From NCBI GenBank assembly GCA_024235395.1, contig JACKMK010000001.1, forward strand, positions 1,612,001 to 1,676,000: DNA of 64,000 nt. The letters run 5' to 3'. The notes beneath the pieces are model-generated. The model saw only the letters and a program-made list of their open reading frames with translations. It searched no databases and was not told where the DNA came from. Of this stretch, positions 34,638 through 44,210 are shown one piece after another (positions within the stretch are counted from its first letter, which is position 1; each line of letters opens with the position of its first letter). The position numbers were made by a program, and so were the translations under genes. This DNA comes from Chromatiaceae bacterium. Its GTDB lineage: Bacteria; Pseudomonadota; Gammaproteobacteria; Chromatiales; Chromatiaceae.

Positions 34638-36885
34638 TGTCCCGGTCATCAAGGACATCGTGCTGGTCGGCGGCGGCCACGCGCATGTCTCGGTACTGCG
34701 CATGTTCGGCATGAAACCCCTGCCGGGTGTCCGCCTGACCCTGATCACCCGCGACATCCAGACGCCCTACTCGGGCATGCTGCCGGGCCTGATCGCCGGT
34801 CACTACGACTGTGACGACGTGCATATCGACCTCGGGCCGCTGGCACGTTTCGCCGGCGCACGGCTGTACCACGGCGAGGTCGAGGGGCTGGATCTCAACG
34901 AGCGCCTGGTCCATGTCCCAGGCCGCCCGCCCGTGCCCTATGACCTGTTGTCGATCAACACCGGCTCCCGTCCGCGCACCCTCGACGTGCCGGGTGCGCT
35001 CGAACACGCCCTGCCGGTCAAGCCGATCGACCGCTGGCTGCGCGACTGGGAGGGCTTGCAGGCGCGGGTACTGGGCAGCCGGGGAGCGTTCCGCGTACTG
35101 GTCGTGGGCGGCGGTGCCGGTGGCGTGGAACTGGCACTGTCCACCCAGCATCGCCTGACCGGCCTGCTGCGCGACCGGGGCGACGATGTGGCACGTCTGC
35201 ACTATGCGCTGGTCACGGACGGTCCGGAGATCTTCTCCACCCACAACGCCGGCGTGCGCCGCCGCTTCCGGCGCGTGCTGGGTGAGCGCGGGATCGGTAT
35301 CCACCTCGACAGCAAGGTGGTCGCCGTCGAACCCGCCGGCGTGCACATCGAAGGCGGCGCCTTTCTCCCCGCCGATGCGGTGCTCTGGGTCACCAACGCC
35401 GCGGCGCCGGCGTGGCCCGGGCAGTCGGGACTCGCGGTCGATGCCGAGGGCTTTGTCGCCGTCGACCCTACACTGCGCTCGATCTCCCACGCGGAGGTGT
35501 TTGCGGCCGGTGACGTGGCCAGCATGCCCGATCCACGGCCCAAGTCCGGGGTGTTCGCGGTGCGCCAGGGCCCCGTCCTGGCCGAGAACCTGCGCCGCGC
35601 GGCGGCCGGTCGCCCCCTCAGGCCCTATCGTCCGCAGAAAAACTTCCTCGGCCTGATCAGCACCGGTGACGCCTATGCGGTGGCCTCGCGCGGCAACTGG
35701 TCCTGGGAGGGCCGACTGCTGTGGACCTGGAAGGACTGGATCGATCGTCGCTTCATGCGACGGTTCAACGAACTGCCGGAGATGGCGCACGACACCGGAC
35801 CGGACCTGGCCGGCATCGCCGATGCAGACGCGATCCGCGAGCTCTCCACGCTGGCGATGCGTTGCGGTGGGTGCGGCGCCAAGGTCGGCAGCACCGTGCT
35901 CAGCCGGGTGATCAACCGGCTGCCGCCGCAGCGCCGCGACGATGTGCTGATCGGCCTGGACTCACCCGACGACGCGGCGGTCTTCGAGGTACCCCCGGGC
36001 CGGTTGATGGTGCAGAGCGTGGACTACTTCCGTGCCTTCATCGACGACCCGTACACCTTCGGGCGCATTGCCGCCAACCACGCCCTCGGCGACCTCTTCG
36101 CGATGGGTGCCGAGGCGCAATCCGCACTGGCCATCGCGACGGTGCCCTATGGCCGGGAACGCATCGTCGAGCAGACGCTGGCGGATCTGATCGGCGGCGC
36201 CCTGGATACCCTGGCACCGACCGGGGCCGTGCTCGCGGGTGGCCATTCCAGCGAGGGTGCCGAACTGGCCTTCGGCCTGACGGTCAACGGATTGATCGCG
36301 AGAGACACCCTGTTACGCAAGGGCGGCATGCGGGCCGGCGACGTCCTGATCCTGACCAAACCGATCGGCACCGGTACGCTGTTTGCCGCGGACATGCGCG
36401 GCAAGGCCAGGGGCCCCTGGGTGGATGGCGCGATACAGTCGATGCTGGTCTCCAACCAGGGGGCGGCCTCAGAGCTGCACCGATGGGGGGCGACCGCCTG
36501 TACCGATGTCACCGGGTTCGGCGTGCTCGGACATCTGGTCGAGATGACCCGCGCCTCGGAGGTCGACGTGCGACTCGAACTCCAGGCCATACCGCTGCTC
36601 GAAGGCGCCGAGCAGACCGTCGCCGCTGGGATACTCTCGTCGCTGCAGCCACAGAACCTGCGCCTGCGCCGGGCGGTGCGCAACCCGGACACCCTGAGCA
36701 CCCAGCCGCGTTATCCGCTGTTGTTCGACCCGCAGACGGCGGGCGGGCTCCTGGCGTCGGTCTCTGCGGACAAGGCATCCGCGTGTCTGGACGCATTGCA
36801 CCGATCGGGCTACCCGCACGCCGCGGTCATCGGCCGGGTCGAGCACCGCTCGACGGCGGCGGCCCCGATCGACGTCGTCCCTTAG
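34627..36885 (+). CDS. senC: SenC: NADH-dehydrogenase-like flavoprotein fused to selenophosphate synthetase (SelD)
   Basis: A 752-residue fusion. Residues 10-400 form a pyridine-nucleotide-disulfide oxidoreductase-like domain with FAD site VGGGHAH (14-20), NAD loop VLVVGGGAGGVELAL and VFAAGDVASMPDP. Residues 411-752 are a complete SelD: RCGGCGAKV with catalytic C416 and K419, LIGLDSPDDAAVF, ALGDLFAMGAEAQSALAIA, LAGGHSSEGAELAFGL and DVTGFGVLGHLVEM. SelD makes selenophosphate from selenide and ATP. The active residue is Cys, not selenocysteine (codon TGC at 35872-35874). The ATG overlaps the egtD stop. Similar fusions are known in bacteria; in this locus it supplies selenophosphate to SenB. Confidence 0.93.
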   Translation: MQTDVPVIKDIVLVGGGHAHVSVLRMFGMKPLPGVRLTLITRDIQTPYSGMLPGLIAGHYDCDDVHIDLGPLARFAGARLYHGEVEGLDLNERLVHVPGRPPVPYDLLSINTGSRPRTLDVPGALEHALPVKPIDRWLRDWEGLQARVLGSRGAFRVLVVGGGAGGVELALSTQHRLTGLLRDRGDDVARLHYALVTDGPEIFSTHNAGVRRRFRRVLGERGIGIHLDSKVVAVEPAGVHIEGGAFLPADAVLWVTNAAAPAWPGQSGLAVDAEGFVAVDPTLRSISHAEVFAAGDVASMPDPRPKSGVFAVRQGPVLAENLRRAAAGRPLRPYRPQKNFLGLISTGDAYAVASRGNWSWEGRLLWTWKDWIDRRFMRRFNELPEMAHDTGPDLAGIADADAIRELSTLAMRCGGCGAKVGSTVLSRVINRLPPQRRDDVLIGLDSPDDAAVFEVPPGRLMVQSVDYFRAFIDDPYTFGRIAANHALGDLFAMGAEAQSALAIATVPYGRERIVEQTLADLIGGALDTLAPTGAVLAGGHSSEGAELAFGLTVNGLIARDTLLRKGGMRAGDVLILTKPIGTGTLFAADMRGKARGPWVDGAIQSMLVSNQGAASELHRWGATACTDVTGFGVLGHLVEMTRASEVDVRLELQAIPLLEGAEQTVAAGILSSLQPQNLRLRRAVRNPDTLSTQPRYPLLFDPQTAGGLLASVSADKASACLDALHRSGYPHAAVIGRVEHRSTAAAPIDVVP

Positions 36886-37027
36886 CGCCTGACGATCGGC
36901 GGCGTCGATCCCCGGCTGCGCAATGCGCGGCGGGAGGGCGCCGATCCGCCGGGGTCGCACGGCAACGGCCAGGCCAGCACGCACCGGTCTGCGCAGTCGC
37001 CGCCGGGAGACGCCCGCAGCAACCCAT

Positions 37028-38005
37028 TCACCAGTTCGAAGGCGCGTAGTTTTCCAGCCGCTCGTAATACTCGCCCTGCTGGGTGTTCAGATTCGGATCC
37101 CAGAGCGGGTCGTTGGTGCGCACGGACATCCCGGGATCGTTCGGATTGACGTAGTTGTAATCGTAATAGCCGTCGGCCTCGTAGCGGGCGCCCGTCGCCG
37201 GATTGATCAGCTGCTGCCTCTCGTGTATCGCGCTGACGGTGCCTTGCTGCATCCGCTCGGCTGCGGCGCTCCGATCACGGTAGGCGTTGTAGCTCTGGTC
37301 CAGCGCATCCATATTGTTTTGATGAATACGCCGCTGGGTGCTGTAGAAGGCATTTTCACGCGCGCTGAGGTTGCCTTCGAACTGGACCGTCTGAGCGTTT
37401 GCCAGCTGCACCCATTGCTCGTCGTATCGGTAGGAGTTGACGAACGCGACGAGCTCGCGACGCAGGCGCCCCAGATCGTCGACGACCGAAGACGGCAGCG
37501 TGATGCCATAGGCGTCGACGATCGACATCGGCGCGCCATTGTTCGGAAAAATAGAGATCACGATCGCCGATACGCCGGTTTCGTTCTTGTCCGGGTCTGT
37601 GGAATCCAACCCGTAGGTGTAGACCTGCTGTCCGCGCAGGAACAGCAGCGGTGCGTCGCGCTGCAGTCGGTATTGCGATATCTCGGGTATCGCGTAGCGT
37701 GCCAGTATCCGCACGTTCGATGCCGAGGTGGCCAGTTGCATCAATTCTTCGAAATACCGGTCGGGATCCACGACGCCCTGCACCGTGCTGACGGTGCGCA
37801 GATGGTAGACGATGTTCCCCGGCCCGGCGCAGAAGGCCGTCGGGGCATCCGGAATGGCGACATGGCAATCGAACCCCGTCGGCACATCGACATACGCCGT
37901 CACCGTTCCACTCGCCTCCACCGGAACCGTCATGTACTGCTCGGCGGCAACTGCCGAACCGGCAAACAGGGACAGTGACAGCAACGCGATATTGAGCCGA
38001 TTCAT
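37028..38005 (-). CDS. Exported protein of unknown function
   Basis: A 325-residue protein with a clear signal peptide (cleavage near GSAVA-AEQY, about residue 20) and GAGGTGAAATC just before the ATG. The mature part has two cysteines (DCHVA, AFCAGPG), an alpha/beta middle with LVAFVNSYRYDEQWVQLANAQ, a helical stretch (STQRRIHQNNMDALDQSYNAY) and a C-terminal tyrosine/asparagine-rich tail with NPNDPGMSVRTNDPLWDPN. The sequence near LINPATGARYEADGYYDYNY resembles surface or outer-membrane associated proteins of unknown role. No named family is recognised. It is convergent with senC and stands 115 bases downstream of the ABC permease gene, on the same strand. Confidence 0.7.
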   Translation of the reverse strand: MNRLNIALLSLSLFAGSAVAAEQYMTVPVEASGTVTAYVDVPTGFDCHVAIPDAPTAFCAGPGNIVYHLRTVSTVQGVVDPDRYFEELMQLATSASNVRILARYAIPEISQYRLQRDAPLLFLRGQQVYTYGLDSTDPDKNETGVSAIVISIFPNNGAPMSIVDAYGITLPSSVVDDLGRLRRELVAFVNSYRYDEQWVQLANAQTVQFEGNLSARENAFYSTQRRIHQNNMDALDQSYNAYRDRSAAAERMQQGTVSAIHERQQLINPATGARYEADGYYDYNYVNPNDPGMSVRTNDPLWDPNLNTQQGEYYERLENYAPSNW

Positions 38006-38120
38006 GATTTCACCTCGGGATCAGGGCAGTCGATGAAGTCTAGAGGTCGGTTTTTTTTCGGTCCAGCGCCGACCGCAGGCGTTTTCCATGCGGGTAGAAC
38101 CGGGAACGGACACCGTCGCG

Positions 38121-39326
38121 TCATTCGTGCCGCAGTGCGTCGATCGGGTTGAGCCGGGCCGCCTTGCGTGCGGGGAAATAGCCGAACAGCACGCCGATCA
38201 GCGCGGAGAACAGGAACGCGATCAGCACGATCGCGGGATCGAACACCAATGGCACCTGCAACAGGCGCGACAGCCCGAAGGCACCGAGCATCGCGAGGAT
38301 CACGCCGATCACGCCACCGAAACAGGACAATACCATCGCCTCGACCAGGAACTGGATCAACACCTCTTTCTCGCGCGCACCGATCGCCAGCCGGATGCCG
38401 ATCTCGCGCGTACGCTCGGTGACCGACACCAGCATGATGTTCATGATGCCGATGCCACCGACCAGCAGGCTGACCGCCGCGACGGCCCCAAGCAGCGCGG
38501 TCAGCACCTTGGTCGTGCCGGTGAGCATCTTTGCGATCTCCTCGAGGTCCCGGACCGAGAAATCGTCGTCCTCGGCGGCCGCTATATGCCGGCGCTTGCG
38601 CAGCAGGCGCGTGATGTCCTGTGCGGTCTGCGCGGCGGCATCGCCGTTCTGCAGCGACACCTGGATCAGGTTGACATCCTGGTTGCCGGCGATGCGACGT
38701 TGAAAGGTGCGCAGCGGCACAAGGATCAGGTCATCCTGGTCGCTTCCCATCGTCGACTGTCCCTTGGCCGCGAGCACGCCCTCGACCTGGCACGAGAACT
38801 TCTCGAGTCGCACCTTGCTGCCCAGCGGGTCCTGTGTGCCGAACAACTCCTTGACGACGGTCGCGCCAAGCACGCACACCGCCCTGCCGGCGTGCAGCTC
38901 GACGTCGCTGAAGCGGCGGCCGGCAGCGATCTGCCAGTTGGCGACGTCGAAATATCGGTTGTCCATACCGGTCGCCCGCGTGGACCAGTTCTTGTTGCCG
39001 ACAACGGCAGTGATCGCCTTGGTCGCCGAGGGTGCCACGCTGGCGATGTTGCCCACCTCGCGGGCCACCGCCTCGGCATCGGCGGCTTCGAACGCCGGGG
39101 CGGAGGAACGCTGCCCCATGCCGATCCTTTGGCCGGGCGTGATCATCAACAGGTTGCTGCCGAGGCTGGCGATCTGTTCGGTGACCTGGATCGTCGCACC
39201 GCGGCCTATGGTCACCATGACGATGACCGCGGCGACCCCGATCACGATACCCAGGATCGTCAGCGACGATCGCAGCATGTTGCGTCGGATCTCGCGCAGC
39301 GCCAGCAGCAGCGCATTCCACAGCAT
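38121..39326 (-). CDS. MacB-type ABC transporter permease
   Basis: The 401-residue protein has the MacB/FtsX layout: an N-terminal cytoplasmic/TM helix (MLRSSLTILGIVIGVAAVIVMV), a large periplasmic domain (about 45-270), and three C-terminal helices with VGGIGIMNIMLVSVTERTREIGIRLAIGA, the diagnostic stretch. The ATG at 39326 overlaps the stop of the ATPase gene (TGATG). The open frame running on upstream is inside the ATPase in another frame and is rejected. With the ATPase and MFP genes it forms a MacAB-type exporter; cargo unknown. Confidence 0.93.
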   Translation of the reverse strand: MLWNALLLALREIRRNMLRSSLTILGIVIGVAAVIVMVTIGRGATIQVTEQIASLGSNLLMITPGQRIGMGQRSSAPAFEAADAEAVAREVGNIASVAPSATKAITAVVGNKNWSTRATGMDNRYFDVANWQIAAGRRFSDVELHAGRAVCVLGATVVKELFGTQDPLGSKVRLEKFSCQVEGVLAAKGQSTMGSDQDDLILVPLRTFQRRIAGNQDVNLIQVSLQNGDAAAQTAQDITRLLRKRRHIAAAEDDDFSVRDLEEIAKMLTGTTKVLTALLGAVAAVSLLVGGIGIMNIMLVSVTERTREIGIRLAIGAREKEVLIQFLVEAMVLSCFGGVIGVILAMLGAFGLSRLLQVPLVFDPAIVLIAFLFSALIGVLFGYFPARKAARLNPIDALRHE

Positions 39327-40045
39327 CAGACAGGCTCCCCGTTGACGTCGTCGCCGGCCACCCTGCCGTCGACGAACTGCACGATGCGTGTCGCGTAGCC
39401 GGCCATCTCGGGTTCGTGAGTCACCATGATCACGGTCAGATCCCGCTCCCGGTTGAACGACTTCAGCAGTTCCATGATCTCGCGGCTGCGCGCCGAATCG
39501 AGGTTGCCGGTGGGTTCGTCGGCCAACAGTACGCTGGGCTGCGTGACGATCGCGCGCGCAATGGCGACACGCTGTTGCTGACCGCCCGAGAGTTCGGACG
39601 GCGCGTGCCTTTTCCAGGCCTCCAGCCCGACCTGGCGCAGTGCCTCGATCGCCATCGCGTGTCGTCTGGCTGCCGGAATGCCGCGGTAGATCAATGGCAA
39701 TTCGACGTTCTCCAGCGCCGAGGTCCGGTTCAACAGATTGAACCCCTGGAAGACGAAACCGAGATAGTGACGGCGCAACAGGGCGCGTTGATCGGACGAC
39801 AGCGCACCCACGTCGACGCCCGCAAAACGATAGGTGCCGGCCGTCGGCACGTCGAGACAACCGAGAATGTTCATGCAGGTCGACTTGCCCGAACCGCTGG
39901 GCCCCATGACCGCGAGGAATTCACCGCGCTCGATACGCAGATCGATACCCCGCAGTGCGTGCATCGTCGCGGCACCCCGTCCGTAGACCTTGGTGACACC
40001 CCGCAGCTCGATCTGTGCTTGGGTCGCGGTGTTCGGCGGGATCAT
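39326..40045 (-). CDS. MacB-type ABC transporter ATP-binding protein
   Basis: A 239-residue ATPase with Walker A GPSGSGKST, Q-loop FVFQGFNLL, signature LSGGQQQR, Walker B VLLADEPTGNLD and the switch histidine in VIMVTHEPEMA. It belongs to the LolD/MacB-N family that powers exporters with FtsX-like permeases. The permease gene follows with an overlap of stop and start codons; the fusion-protein gene lies 7 bases upstream. The ATG at 40045 gives the standard opening; no better site is seen. Confidence 0.95.
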   Translation of the reverse strand: MIPPNTATQAQIELRGVTKVYGRGAATMHALRGIDLRIERGEFLAVMGPSGSGKSTCMNILGCLDVPTAGTYRFAGVDVGALSSDQRALLRRHYLGFVFQGFNLLNRTSALENVELPLIYRGIPAARRHAMAIEALRQVGLEAWKRHAPSELSGGQQQRVAIARAIVTQPSVLLADEPTGNLDSARSREIMELLKSFNRERDLTVIMVTHEPEMAGYATRIVQFVDGRVAGDDVNGEPV

Positions 40046-40052
40046 GGTCCGG

Positions 40053-41423
40053 CTAGCGTTCCGACTTCGCGATGTCGACCACCAGCGGCGTCCCCGCCCG
40101 GATGTCGCCACCGCTGACCGCGGTCCACAGACCGTCGCTGACACCGGTCTTCACCGCTGTCGGGACAGGCACGCCGTCGCGCAGGACCCATACGCGCTGT
40201 CGGTCGGTAGCGGTCTTCTCCGCCTGCTTTTCCCGCCTGGGTTGAGGCGGACGCGGCATGATCTGGCTCAGCAGGCTGCCCTTGCGGGACTCCGGTGCAT
40301 TCGTCCGCTTTTCGGGATCGAAGCGCAATGCGGCATTCGGAACCAGCAGCGCATCGGCCAGTCGCTTGACGACGATCTCGGCCGTTGCCGTCATGCCGGG
40401 ACGCAACAACAGGTCCTTGTTGTCCACGCTGAGCACCGTCTCGTAGGTGATGACCCCGTCGACCTCGTGCGCACCGAAGCGCACCTGGGTGATCTGCGCG
40501 GCGAAGGCACGATCGGGAAATGCATCCACCGTGAAGGTGGCGGCCTGTCCCTCGGCAACCTGGCCGACATCGGCCTCGTCCACGTCGACATGCAATTCCA
40601 TCTGCGACAGGTCCTCGGCCAACTCGAACAGAACCGGCGCCTGCAGCGATGTGGCCACGGTCTGCCCGGGATCGACGGCACGGACCAGGACGATGCCGTT
40701 GATCGGCGATCGAATGGCGGCCTTTTCCAGGTTCGTCCGGTCGACCTCGAGCCGGGCGCCGGCCTCGGCGACCTGGGCCGCAGCGCTCGCCTTGGCGGCC
40801 AGCGCCCGCTTGTTCGCGGCGCGACTGGTATCCGCCTCGTCCTCACTGCACAGCTTGTTGGCCACCAGCCTGACGCAGCGTTGCAGCTTCACTGCTGTCT
40901 CCAGCACCGTGGCCTCGGCCTCTTGGAGTTTGGCCTGTGCGGCCGCTAGGCTCGCCTCCGACTGCAGGACCTGCGCACGCAGTTTGTCGGTGTCGAGCCG
41001 GGCCAGGACGTCGCCCGCCTGGACCCGGGTGTTGTAGTCCACCTCGACGCTGGCGACGATGCCGGACAGCTCGCTGCTGACATCCACCTGGTTGGTGGGC
41101 TGCAGGTGCCCGGTCGCCGAGATCGTCACGACCAGGTCGCCGCGCCGTGCCTCGCGCGTGAGGTACTCGGGCGCCTGCTGTCCATCCCGCAGCGACCACA
41201 CCAGGGCGCCAGCCAACGCCAGCGCGATGATGGCCGACACGCCGAGGATCCTCAGCCAACGCGCGCCAGGGCCTTGCGACGCGCGCTCCTGCCCGAGCAC
41301 CTCGAGTACCGCTGCGGTATCGTCGCGCGGCGACGTATCCGGGTCCGGGATCATCGCAGCTGCACTCCGGTTGCCGATCGCAGCCCGATACACGCCCGGA
41401 ACCTTCTGCAGGTCCCGCAACAT
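40053..41423 (-). CDS. HlyD/MacA-type periplasmic adaptor (membrane fusion protein)
   Basis: A 456-residue protein with one TM segment (about 60-78), a biotinyl-lipoyl-like half (GDLVVTISATGHLQPTNQVDVSSELSG), a coiled coil of about 100 residues (QSEASLAAAQAKLQEAEATV... ALAAKASAAAQVAEAGARLEV), and beta-barrel parts with SPINGIVLVRAVDPGQTV. An inserted Pro/Arg-rich region near residues 375-410 is unusual. It works with the ATPase and permease downstream. ATG 41423 has AAAGGG 8 bases upstream; a second ATG at 41354 is possible and would remove 23 residues. Confidence 0.9.
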   Translation of the reverse strand: MLRDLQKVPGVYRAAIGNRSAAAMIPDPDTSPRDDTAAVLEVLGQERASQGPGARWLRILGVSAIIALALAGALVWSLRDGQQAPEYLTREARRGDLVVTISATGHLQPTNQVDVSSELSGIVASVEVDYNTRVQAGDVLARLDTDKLRAQVLQSEASLAAAQAKLQEAEATVLETAVKLQRCVRLVANKLCSEDEADTSRAANKRALAAKASAAAQVAEAGARLEVDRTNLEKAAIRSPINGIVLVRAVDPGQTVATSLQAPVLFELAEDLSQMELHVDVDEADVGQVAEGQAATFTVDAFPDRAFAAQITQVRFGAHEVDGVITYETVLSVDNKDLLLRPGMTATAEIVVKRLADALLVPNAALRFDPEKRTNAPESRKGSLLSQIMPRPPQPRREKQAEKTATDRQRVWVLRDGVPVPTAVKTGVSDGLWTAVSGGDIRAGTPLVVDIAKSER

Positions 41424-41695
41424 GACAAACCCTTTGCGGGGTACGAACCGGACATCAGTTGACCTTGCACCGGCGCTTCACTTCCGCCGGGCGGCGGTCT
41501 CGCGAGCGAATCATCGGCCCTACACCTTGGAGCAGCCTGCAACTAGCCTCTCTCGACCCACCGCACCCGTCAAGCGGCGCACGCCGGCCCCAAGGGTCCG
41601 CCGTTCCTCCGCTCCAGCCGGAGGCGCGTCGATGTCCGGCCGTAACCGCCGAATCGGCTGCGCCATCAAACGTCAATGGCCACTGACGACCGTCC

Positions 41696-42961
41696 TCAGG
41701 TCCCCTCCCGCCACGTCGCCAGATAACTCACCTGCTCGTCCGTCAGGGAGTCGATCGCGATACCCATCGCAGCGAGCTTCAGGCGTGCGACCTGCGCATC
41801 GATCGCCTGCGGTACCGCATGTACCTGGTTGTCGAGTCGGCCGCGTTCGGCCCAGAGGTAGGCAACGGACAGCGCCTGATTGGCGAAACTCATGTCCATC
41901 ACCGCCGCCGGATGACCCTCGGCTGCCGCGAGGTTCACCAGGCGCCCGTCCGCCAGCAGGCGAATCCGTCGACCGTCGTCCAACCGGTACTCGGTGACAT
42001 CCGGACGAGGCCGGTTCTGAGCCACCGCGACCTCCTCGAGCGCCGGGATATTGATCTCGACGTTGAAGTGACCGGAATTGGCGAGCACGCAACCATCCTT
42101 CATGACCGCGATGTGTGCGGCATCGACGACGTGCTTGTCGCCGGTCGCGGTGACGATGAAATCGGAACAGGCCGCCGCGACGCTCAACGGCAGCACCCGG
42201 TAACCGTCCATCGCCGCCTCCAGCGCGCGCAGCGGATCGACCTCGGTGACGACCACCTGGGCGCCATGCCCCTGGGCACGGCGCGCGATGCCGCGACCGC
42301 ACCAGCCGTAACCCACGACGGTGAAGGTCTTGCCCGCGATCAGGATGTTGGTTGCCCTGATCACACCGTCGAGGGTGCTCTGGCCGGTACCATAGCGATT
42401 ATCGAAAAGGTGCTTGGTCATCGCGTCGTTGACCGCGACGATCGGGTATTCGAGTGCCTGCTCGGACGCCATCGCGCGCAGCCGGATAACGCCAGTCGTC
42501 GTCTCCTCGGTACCCCCGCAGACGGCGGGCAGCATCTCGCGGCGATTGCGGTGTAATTCGCTGACCAGATCCGCGCCATCATCCAGCGTGATCTGCGGTG
42601 ATGCGTCGATGACGGCATTGATATGGCGGTAATAGCGTTCCTTGTCTTCACCGCGCACCGCAAACACCGGCACTTGATCATGCGTCACCAGCGCCGCCGC
42701 GACGTCGTCCTGGGTGCTCAGCGGATTGCTCGCGCACACGGACACACTGGCACCGCCGGCAGACAGCACGCGCACCAGATTGGCCGTCTCCGTGGTCACA
42801 TGCAGACAGGCGCCGATGCGCACCCCCTCAAGTGGACGTTCTTCGGCGAAGCGTTCACCGATCTGCCGCAGGACAGGCATTTCCTGCGCGGCCCAGTCGA
42901 TGCGCCGCATGCCCGACGCAGCCAGTCCCGCATCCTTGATATCGTATTGCGCCACCATCAT
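41696..42961 (-). CDS. ahcY: Adenosylhomocysteinase AhcY
   Basis: A 421-residue S-adenosylhomocysteine hydrolase of the shorter bacterial/archaeal type. Landmarks: HVTTETANLVRVLSAGGA, GGTEETTTGVIRL, VNDAMTKHLFDNRYGTGQSTLDGVIRATN, the NAD loop VVGYGWCGRGIA, and NSGHFNVEINI. It splits SAH to adenosine and homocysteine, removing the product that inhibits SAM-dependent methyltransferases such as EgtD. GGAGG precedes the double ATG start. It stands on the same strand as ald, 139 bases downstream of it; a functional link is not obvious. Confidence 0.95.
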   Translation of the reverse strand: MMVAQYDIKDAGLAASGMRRIDWAAQEMPVLRQIGERFAEERPLEGVRIGACLHVTTETANLVRVLSAGGASVSVCASNPLSTQDDVAAALVTHDQVPVFAVRGEDKERYYRHINAVIDASPQITLDDGADLVSELHRNRREMLPAVCGGTEETTTGVIRLRAMASEQALEYPIVAVNDAMTKHLFDNRYGTGQSTLDGVIRATNILIAGKTFTVVGYGWCGRGIARRAQGHGAQVVVTEVDPLRALEAAMDGYRVLPLSVAAACSDFIVTATGDKHVVDAAHIAVMKDGCVLANSGHFNVEINIPALEEVAVAQNRPRPDVTEYRLDDGRRIRLLADGRLVNLAAAEGHPAAVMDMSFANQALSVAYLWAERGRLDNQVHAVPQAIDAQVARLKLAAMGIAIDSLTDEQVSYLATWREGT

Positions 42962-43100
42962 GGCCCTCCATCATGCGCCGGCGTCCCGTCCCCCGTGTTC
43001 CGCGCCGTTCCACAAGGCCCCTGTCCCTGCGGATTGTCGATCGACCGGCAAGCACCGGTGATCGCTCAACGACCGACCGCACAGGACCACCGGCGACCCA

Positions 43101-44210
43101 TCAGGGGATATCCGCGAATGCGCGGTAGTCCGCCTGCATCGAAAGGTCTTCGGCGACCGCGCTGCAGGTGACTTGCCCGGCACAGGTGTTCACACCGCGG
43201 GCGAAGGCGGCGTCGTTGCGCAGTGCATCGATACCCTGACCGGCCAGGCGCCGGACATACGGGAGCGTCGCTTCGGTCAGGGCCAGCGTCGAGGTGCGAG
43301 GATAGGCCCCCGGCATGTTCGCGACGCAGTAGTGGGTCACGCCGAACACCTGATACACCGGATCGGAGTGCGTGGTCGGGTGTGACGTCTCGACACAGCC
43401 ACCCTGATCGATACTGACGTCGACGATCACCGAGCCGGGCTGCATGGCCTCGACCATCGCCGATGTCACCAGCCTGGGGGCTTTGGCACCACGGATCAGG
43501 ACCCCGCCAACGACGAGATCGGCATCGCGCAGCTGTTCGGCGATCGCATCCCTACCCGACTCGACATAGCGCAGCGTCGAAGCAAGCTGCTGCCGCAGTC
43601 TCGCTTCCCGCTCCGGATGGCGGCCGATCACGACGACATCGGCGCCGATGCCCGCGGCCGCGTGCGCCGCATGCCGACCGACGGTGCCATCGCCGAGCAC
43701 GACCACCTTGCCGTAGGAGCGCCCCATGACCTCGCCGAGCAACATACCTTTGCCACCGTTCGACGCAGCCAGATAAAAACCACCGACCGTAACCGCCATG
43801 TTGCCGGCCACACCGCTCATCGGTGCCAGCAGCGGCAGGCCGCCATGGTCGTCCTCGACGGTCTCGTAGGCGATCGCCGTGGTCCGCCGATCGAGCAGCG
43901 TACGGGTCAGCACCGGCGTCGTGCCGGCCAGATGCAGGTAGGTGAACAATATCTGATCGCGCAGATAGGGATACTCGACCTGCTGCGGCTCCTTCACCTT
44001 GACGACGAGGTCGTTGTCCCAGGCCTGTGAGGTGGACACGAGTTCGCCGCCGGCCTGGACGTATTCGTCGTCGCCAAACCCGGAGCCCGTTCCCGCTGCG
44101 CGCTCGACGAAGACCCGATGGCCGTCGCCGACCAGGGCGCGCACACCGTCGGGGGTCAGACCGACCCGATTTTCCTTGTCCTTGATCTCTTTGACGAGTC
44201 CGACCTTCAT
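43101..44210 (-). CDS. ald: Alanine dehydrogenase Ald
   Basis: A 369-residue NAD-dependent alanine dehydrogenase: MKVGLVKEIKDKENRVGLTPDGV at the start, VKVKEPQQVEYPYLRD, ILFTYLHLAG with catalytic His, VVVLGDGTVGRHAAHAAAGIGADV for NAD, and VDVSIDQGGCVETSHPTTHSDP. It interconverts alanine with pyruvate and ammonia in the cytoplasm. In this cell it could use pyruvate made from sulfolactate cleavage, though this is inference. Length and motifs are normal. Confidence 0.95.
   Translation of the reverse strand: MKVGLVKEIKDKENRVGLTPDGVRALVGDGHRVFVERAAGTGSGFGDDEYVQAGGELVSTSQAWDNDLVVKVKEPQQVEYPYLRDQILFTYLHLAGTTPVLTRTLLDRRTTAIAYETVEDDHGGLPLLAPMSGVAGNMAVTVGGFYLAASNGGKGMLLGEVMGRSYGKVVVLGDGTVGRHAAHAAAGIGADVVVIGRHPEREARLRQQLASTLRYVESGRDAIAEQLRDADLVVGGVLIRGAKAPRLVTSAMVEAMQPGSVIVDVSIDQGGCVETSHPTTHSDPVYQVFGVTHYCVANMPGAYPRTSTLALTEATLPYVRRLAGQGIDALRNDAAFARGVNTCAGQVTCSAVAEDLSMQADYRAFADIP

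Noticed and set aside
35721..37049. 442-residue plus-strand open frame
   Set aside because: Out-of-frame reading of senC with Arg/Gly-rich nonsense composition.
38088..39398. 436-residue plus-strand open frame
   Set aside because: Antisense to the MacB-type permease; composition rich in Asp/His/Arg and no family.
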